Shown here: positions 6,872-10,322 of the stretch, piece after piece
How positions within the stretch are numbered: the first letter of the stretch is position 1
Layout of the letters: each line of letters starts with the position of its first letter
NCBI GenBank assembly: GCA_040003255.1
Contig: JBDUCV010000075.1
Span: 1 to 10,322 of the forward strand
DNA: 10,322 bases
Direction of reading: 5' to 3'
DNA from: JBDUCV01 sp040003255
GTDB taxonomy: Bacteria; Actinomycetota; Actinomycetes; Mycobacteriales; Jatrophihabitantaceae
Made by a program: the position numbers and the translations under genes
The notes under the pieces: generated by a model
The model's database searches: none
What the model saw: only the letters and a program-made list of their open reading frames with translations
Told to the model about the DNA's origin: nothing

Positions 6872-7635
6872 TGCTGCTCGCGATCGACATCGGGAACACC
6901 AACACCGTCCTCGGCGTGTTCGACGGTGACACGCTCGACCGGTCGTGGCGGATCAAGACCGATGCGCGCAGCACCGCCGATGAGCTGGCGCTGATCTTCC
7001 GTGGCTTGCTTGCCGATCACCCGGTCGACTCGATCGCGGCCTGCTCGACGGTGCCGGCCGCATCGCGCGAGCTGCGGGCAATGCTCGACGGGTACTACCC
7101 GCACCTGCCCACGGTGTTGGTCGAGCCCGGTATCCGAACCGGCGTCGGCATCAGAACCGAAAACCCGCGCGAGGTCGGTGCCGACCGGATCTGCAACACG
7201 GCGGCGGCACACCACCTGGCGCGGGGCCCGGCGATCGTCGTCGACTTCGGCACCTCCACCAACTTCGACGTGGTGAGCGACAAAGGCGAGTTCTTGGGCG
7301 GCGCGCTGGCACCGGGAATCGAGATTTCGCTGGACGCCCTCGCTGCCCGCGCCGCCCAGCTGCGTAAGGTCGACCTGGTCGAGCCGCGCACGCCCATCGG
7401 CAAGAACACCGTCGAGTCATTGCAGTCCGGCATCCTGTACGGCTTCGCCGGCCAGGTCGACGGCCTGGTCCGTCGGCTGTCTGCCGCCCTCGTCCCCGAC
7501 GACCCGGGCTGCGTCGAGGTCATCGCGACCGGCGGCCTGGCCCCGCTGATGATCGAGATCAGCGAGACCCTCACCCGTCACGAGCCGGACCTGACCCTGC
7601 TCGGCCTGCGACTGATCTATGAGCGCAACGCCTGA
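6871..7635 (+). CDS. coaX: Type III pantothenate kinase
   Basis: CoaX phosphorylates pantothenate to 4'-phosphopantothenate, the first step of CoA synthesis, and belongs to the ASKHA fold. The type III enzymes are not feedback-inhibited by CoA and need a monovalent cation (family knowledge). The 254-residue product has the phosphate-binding DIGNTNT (6–12), NPREVGADRI (98–107), VVDFGTSTNFDVV (123–135), GGALAPGIEIS (143–153), IGKNTVESLQSGILYGFAGQVDGLV (176–200) and IATGGLA (218–224). Length and motif order are normal, so it should be active. The start ATG overlaps the last base of the nadC stop. It ends the operon that also makes its substrate through PanC. After it comes a short gap to a minus-strand remnant, and I see no clear terminator between them. 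Confidence 0.95.
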   Translation: MLLAIDIGNTNTVLGVFDGDTLDRSWRIKTDARSTADELALIFRGLLADHPVDSIAACSTVPAASRELRAMLDGYYPHLPTVLVEPGIRTGVGIRTENPREVGADRICNTAAAHHLARGPAIVVDFGTSTNFDVVSDKGEFLGGALAPGIEISLDALAARAAQLRKVDLVEPRTPIGKNTVESLQSGILYGFAGQVDGLVRRLSAALVPDDPGCVEVIATGGLAPLMIEISETLTRHEPDLTLLGLRLIYERNA

Positions 7636-7656
7636 GGTGGCACGGGCCCGAGCTAC

Positions 7657-7960
7657 TTACCGCGCGTCGAGCCGCTCGGTGCGCAACGTCATCGCCAGGT
7701 AAGGCAGGTCGACCATGCCGCCGCGGGTTGCCGCCTCGGCCACCTTGCGTACCCGCGCGAGCAGCTGGCCCCGCTCGGGTTTCGCCATCGCGATGACGTA
7801 GGAGCGCGATGCCACCAGGTCGACGAGCCCGGCGGCGCTCAGCCGCTGAACGTGCCGGAAGTCGCGCCACTGCGGCGCGCTGAACCAGCGCCTGTCGAGC
7901 ACGGTGTCGAGGTTTTCCTCGGGGTGCGTCTCGGTGCGGTGCTGCTGCGCGCATAGCATC
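7657..7960 (-). pseudogene. C-terminal remnant of a class I SAM-dependent methyltransferase
   Basis: On the minus strand the frame ending in TAA at 7657–7659 encodes about 90 residues that match, in my recognition, the C-terminal end of a common actinobacterial class I methyltransferase. A Trp-Phe-containing segment RRWFSAPQWRDFRHVQRL is followed by GLVDLVASRSYVIAM, ERGQLLARVRKVAEA and a final DLPYLAMTLR. In complete proteins the Rossmann SAM-binding domain of some 150 residues lies before this. Here that position is taken by the 5' flank and start of lysS, with no trace of a GxGxG motif on this strand. The frame could start at an ATG at 7957–7959, with no ribosome-binding site, giving 100 residues. 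It is most likely a decayed, non-functional fragment left by deletion. A short expressed protein cannot be excluded. The rest of the 7636–8065 gap holds only the lysS promoter. Confidence 0.6.
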
Positions 7961-8052
7961 GATTCTGGTTGACCGCGCGCTGTTGCGACAGTGCGCCATA
8001 GGCAGTAAGACGCGATGACATTCGTCAGCCGAGTTGGGTGGCCGGCGCTGGA

Positions 8053-8058
8053 TAGGCT
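8053..8058 (+). promoter_or_regulatory. -10 element (TAGGCT) supporting leaderless start of lysS at GTG 8066
   Basis: TAGGCT fits TANNNT and is followed by seven bases and then GTG 8066, the same geometry as the LCP gene's promoter. This places the transcript start at the GTG and makes the upstream in-frame ATG 8015 an unlikely start. No -35 element is evident. Confidence 0.45.
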
Positions 8059-8065
8059 TCCGGGC

Positions 8066-9559
8066 GTGAGTGAGCCGGAAGACACATCGGAGGACCTGCC
8101 CGAGCAGATGCGCATTCGGCGTGCCAAGTACGACCGGCTGGCGGGCAACCCGGCGACCACGCCGTTTCCGGTCGCCGTCGCCCGTACTCATTCCCTCGCG
8201 CAGGTACGCGCCGCCTACCCGGACCTCGCCGCCGACACCCGCACCGGTCAGCGGGTCGGCGTCGCGGGTCGGGTGATCTTCGTCCGCAACACCGGCAAGC
8301 TCTGTTTTGCCACCCTGCGTGACGGCAGCAGTGAGCTGCAGATCATGCTGTCTCTCGACCGCATCGGTGCCGAGTCGCTGGGCGACTGGAAGGCCGACGT
8401 CGACCTCGGCGACCTGGTGTTCGCCGAAGGTGAGGTAATCGCGTCCAAGCGCGGTGAGCTTTCGGTGCTCGCCAACCGGTGGCAATTCGCGGGCAAGGCA
8501 TTGCGGCCGCTGCCGGTGGCGCACCGTCCATTGTCGGAGGAGAACCGGGTCCGGCAGCGCTATCTCGACCTGATCGTGCGTCCGCAGGCGCGGCAGATGG
8601 TGCAGACAAGGGCGACCGTCGTGCGCTCGATCCGCGAAACCCTGCACGCCCGGGGATACATCGAGGTGGAAACGCCGGTGTTGCAGATGGTGCATGGCGG
8701 CGCGGCGGCCCGGCCTTTCCGGACCCATTTGAACGCGTTCGACCTCGACATGTCCTTGCGAATCGCCACCGAGCTGTACTTGAAGCGTGCCGTCGTAGGC
8801 GGCATCGAGCGCGTGTACGAGTTGGGAAAGGCATTTCGCAACGAGGGCGTCGACTCGACGCATTCCCCTGAATACACGCTGCTCGAGGCGTACGAATCCT
8901 ACGGCGACTACAACTCGATGGCCGAGCTGACCCGCGCACTGGTGCTGGATGCCGCTGATTCGGTGGGAGTACGCGTCGGCGTCGGCGCCGACGGCAGTGA
9001 GGTCGATCTGTTCGGGGAATGGAGTTCGGTGCCAATCCACGGCGCCGTCTCGGCAGCGCTCGGTGAGCAGATCACCGTCGAGACGCCGGTGGAACAGCTG
9101 CGCCGACTCGCCGACGAACACGCAGTGCCGATCAAGCCCGATTGGGACGCGGGTGCAATTGTCCTGGAACTGTACGAGAAGCTGGTCGAACACACCCTCA
9201 TCCAGCCGACGTTCGTCCGCGACTATCCGGTGTCGGTACGACCGTTGGCCCGCCCGCATCGCGACGACCCCCGCCTGGCCGAGGCATGGGACCTCGTCAT
9301 CGCCGGCATCGAGATCGCCCCGGCCTATTCCGAACTCGTCGATCCGATCGAGCAGCGCCGCCGGCTCGTGAAACAATCCCGGGCGGCCGCGCAGGGCGAT
9401 CCCGAAGCGATGGAATTGGACGAGGATTTCCTGCGCGCTCTGGAATACGGCTCGCCGCCGATCGGCGGAATGGGGCTGGGCGTTGATCGACTGGTGATGT
9501 TGCTCACCGGAAAGGGCATTCGGGACACGATTCTGTTTCCGCTGCTGAAGCCGGACTGA
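8066..9559 (+). CDS. lysS: Lysyl-tRNA synthetase, class II
   Basis: LysS charges tRNA-Lys with lysine using ATP. From GTG 8066 it is 497 residues, near the actinobacterial norm, and begins MSEPEDTSEDLPEQMRIRR, which fits relatives. In-frame ATG 8015 would add 17 unrelated residues. The OB-fold anticodon domain covers about 64–148 (VGVAGRVIFVRNTGKLCFATL). Class II motifs are clear: motif 1 around GYIEVETPVLQ (197–207), motif 2 FRNEG (257–261) with HSPEY, and motif 3 GMGLGVDRLVMLLTG (468–482) with the ATP-binding Arg475. Lysine-site residues Glu236, Glu274, Tyr276 and Glu423 are kept. Two conserved spots differ: RIATELYLKR has Thr235 where Pro is usual, and EIAPAYSEL has Pro419 where Asn or Thr is usual. 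It precedes lsr2 as in mycobacteria. Confidence 0.94.
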   Translation: MSEPEDTSEDLPEQMRIRRAKYDRLAGNPATTPFPVAVARTHSLAQVRAAYPDLAADTRTGQRVGVAGRVIFVRNTGKLCFATLRDGSSELQIMLSLDRIGAESLGDWKADVDLGDLVFAEGEVIASKRGELSVLANRWQFAGKALRPLPVAHRPLSEENRVRQRYLDLIVRPQARQMVQTRATVVRSIRETLHARGYIEVETPVLQMVHGGAAARPFRTHLNAFDLDMSLRIATELYLKRAVVGGIERVYELGKAFRNEGVDSTHSPEYTLLEAYESYGDYNSMAELTRALVLDAADSVGVRVGVGADGSEVDLFGEWSSVPIHGAVSAALGEQITVETPVEQLRRLADEHAVPIKPDWDAGAIVLELYEKLVEHTLIQPTFVRDYPVSVRPLARPHRDDPRLAEAWDLVIAGIEIAPAYSELVDPIEQRRRLVKQSRAAAQGDPEAMELDEDFLRALEYGSPPIGGMGLGVDRLVMLLTGKGIRDTILFPLLKPD

Positions 9560-9571
9560 ATCGGTTTGCGC

Positions 9572-9577
9572 TAGACT
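9572..9577 (+). promoter_or_regulatory. Likely -10 element (TAGACT) of the lsr2 promoter
   Basis: TAGACT fits TANNNT in the 58-bp gap between lysS and lsr2 and would give a 5' leader of about 34 bases. No good -35 is seen. The leader carries GAAGGAG at 9602–9608, nine bases before the lsr2 ATG, so unlike the upstream operon this mRNA uses a normal ribosome-binding site. Confidence 0.4.
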
Positions 9578-9617
9578 TAGTAACGCCGCAATGACGTGAT
9601 CGAAGGAGCCGATAAAA

Positions 9618-9950
9618 ATGGCGAGGAAAGTGCACGTGTCGTTGGTCGATGATCTTGATCAGAGCGATGCCGCCGAAACGGTGAAGTTCGCACTGGACGG
9701 CGCGAACTATGAGATCGACCTGTCCCAGAAGAATGCCGCGGAATTGCGCGACGCACTCGCCACCTATGTCGCGCACGGCCGTCGCGCCGGACGCGGCAGT
9801 GCGACCCCGCGAGCCACCCGCGGGGCCGGCCGGGTCGATCGCGAGCAGACGCAGGCGATCCGCGAGTGGGCGCGCAAGAATGGTCACCGGGTCAGTGATC
9901 GGGGCCGCATTCCATCCACCGTGCTCGAGGCGTACAACTCCACCCACTGA
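9618..9950 (+). CDS. lsr2: Lsr2 nucleoid-associated DNA-bridging protein
   Basis: Lsr2 is the actinobacterial functional analogue of H-NS. It dimerises and oligomerises through its N-terminal domain, bridges DNA and silences AT-rich, often horizontally acquired genes by binding the minor groove. At 110 residues it has family length. The N-terminal dimerisation domain (about 2–55) includes VSLVDDLD, ETVKFALDGANYEIDLS and LRDALATYVAHGRR. A flexible basic Gly/Arg/Thr linker covers about 55–75. The C-terminal DNA-binding domain (76–110) has IREWARKNGHRVSDRGRIP, with the AT-hook-like Arg-Gly-Arg at 95–97. ATG 9618 has a strong ribosome-binding site (GAAGGAG). Its position between lysS and clpC matches mycobacteria. 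All key residues are intact. Confidence 0.97.
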   Translation: MARKVHVSLVDDLDQSDAAETVKFALDGANYEIDLSQKNAAELRDALATYVAHGRRAGRGSATPRATRGAGRVDREQTQAIREWARKNGHRVSDRGRIPSTVLEAYNSTH

Positions 9951-10029
9951 TCAAGACAGCGGTCCGACGCAACTCCTGATCGCCTGGCGTTGACCGGGCG
10001 AATTCCTCGGGTCCGATTGAGCCGAGCTG

Positions 10030-10050
10030 CCGTTCGCTGCGAGCGGACGG
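10030..10050 (+). promoter_or_regulatory. Dyad between lsr2 and clpC: candidate ClgR operator and/or lsr2 terminator hairpin
   Basis: Arms CCGTTCGCT (10030–10038) and AGCGGACGG (10042–10050) are complementary apart from one T/G position and are separated by three bases. The core CGCT-N3-AGCG matches the spacing of the reported ClgR operator pattern (CGCY-N3-RGCG). ClgR activates clp genes in actinobacteria. The site lies about 190 bp before the clpC ATG. The same sequence would fold into a nine-pair RNA hairpin 80 bases after the lsr2 stop, but no T-tract follows. Either role is possible. Otherwise the 9951–10236 gap contains only a weak GGGCA/TGCCC hairpin (10056–10068) and the clpC promoter region. 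Confidence 0.35.
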
Positions 10051-10185
10051 TATTCGGGCATCATGCCCCCGATCGGCTCGTTGTGTCCTCAGGAGCCGCC
10101 CCGCTCGCGCCGGACGGCTTTCGCAACATCCCACCGGGCGCTGTTTCGTGGCCGCTGTGTTACCGGGACGGTCACCGAGCCGGGC

Positions 10186-10191
10186 TACAGT
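10186..10191 (+). promoter_or_regulatory. Possible -10 element (TACAGT) for clpC
   Basis: TACAGT fits TANNNT and would give a 5' leader of about 40 bases. No clear -35 lies 17–19 bases upstream; TTACCG at 10160–10165 is at 20 bases. The clpC ribosome-binding site GGAAGGAG (10222–10229) sits seven bases before the ATG. Confidence 0.35.
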
Positions 10192-10236
10192 CGGGGAGAA
10201 AGCGTTGCCCAGTACAGGCGCGGAAGGAGCGTAGAG

Positions 10237-10322
10237 ATGTTCGAGAGGTTCACCGACCGCGCGCGTCGAGTTGTCGTCCTGGCACAGGAAGAAGCCCGGA
10301 TGCTCAACCACAACTACATCGG
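10237..10322 (+). CDS. clpC: ATP-dependent Clp protease ATPase subunit ClpC (N-terminus only)
   Basis: ClpC is a AAA+ unfoldase of the HSP100 family that feeds substrates to the ClpP protease. Only the first 28 codons plus two bases are in the window. They begin MFERFTDRARRVVVLAQEEA and continue RMLNHNYIG, the start of the Clp N-domain and essentially the sequence of mycobacterial ClpC1. The ATG is fixed by this match and by GGAAGGAG seven bases upstream. It follows lsr2 on the same strand, as in mycobacteria, with a 286-bp gap that probably carries its own promoter. Everything after the N-terminal helix lies outside the window. Confidence 0.95.
   Translation, partial: MFERFTDRARRVVVLAQEEARMLNHNYI

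Noticed and set aside
7644..7653. CGGGCCCG palindrome after coaX as a terminator
   Set aside because: It has no loop and no T-tract, so it cannot form a proper hairpin terminator.
8015..8065. ATG 8015 as the start of lysS
   Set aside because: The 17 extra residues do not resemble LysS N-termini, and a leaderless -10 element lies between this ATG and GTG 8066.
7571..9376. Long open frame (about 600 codons) on the minus strand across lysS
   Set aside because: It is antisense to a full, motif-complete lysS, is Arg/His-rich in the way typical of high-GC shadow frames, and shows no family resemblance except the separate methyltransferase fragment, which is in a different minus-strand frame.
9951..10236. 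A gene on either strand in the lsr2–clpC gap
   Set aside because: The only longer frame is on the minus strand, runs into both lsr2 and clpC, and looks like no protein family. The gap reads as regulatory sequence.

Overview
The window is high-GC actinobacterial chromosome. Lsr2, ClpC beginning MFERFTDRARRVVVLAQ, an actinobacterial-type LysS, GTG starts and apparent leaderless promoters all point to Actinomycetota. The order DUF2520–panC–…–coaX–lysS–lsr2–clpC is the conserved block known from mycobacteria (Rv3603c–Rv3596c region of M. tuberculosis). The nadB–nadC insertion and the LysS sequence suggest a Frankia/Jatrophihabitans-like relative rather than a true mycobacterium. That placement is an inference.

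Layout: (1) 1–492, the 3' end of a Pro/Arg-rich protein of unknown function. (2) 547–2196, a LytR-CpsA-Psr cell-wall ligase with its own leaderless promoter. (3) 2189–2521 on the minus strand, a small MazG-like helical protein whose stop overlaps the ligase's stop. (4) 2571–7635, a compact five-gene operon: DUF2520 Rossmann protein, panC, nadB, nadC, coaX. Every junction overlaps except nadB/nadC, where a strong hairpin and a 27-codon ORF intervene. (5) 7657–~7960 on the minus strand, the C-terminal remnant of a class I methyltransferase. (6) 8066–9559, lysS. (7) 9618–9950, lsr2. (8) 10237 to the window end, the first 28 codons of clpC.

The central operon joins two cofactor routes. PanC makes pantothenate and CoaX phosphorylates it, the first committed step to CoA. 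NadB and NadC make the quinolinate precursor and nicotinate mononucleotide for NAD. panD, which normally follows panC, is absent and nadB starts on panC's stop codon. nadA and panB are not in the window. lysS, lsr2 and clpC are housekeeping or global-regulatory genes that appear to have separate promoters.

I see no mobile element, CRISPR array, tRNA or rRNA, and no convincing new multi-gene system. The points most worth a second look are the hairpin/mini-ORF at the nadB–nadC junction, the loss of panD, the overlapping divergent promoters at 2522–2570, the MazG-like protein lacking acidic metal ligands, and the dyad upstream of clpC.
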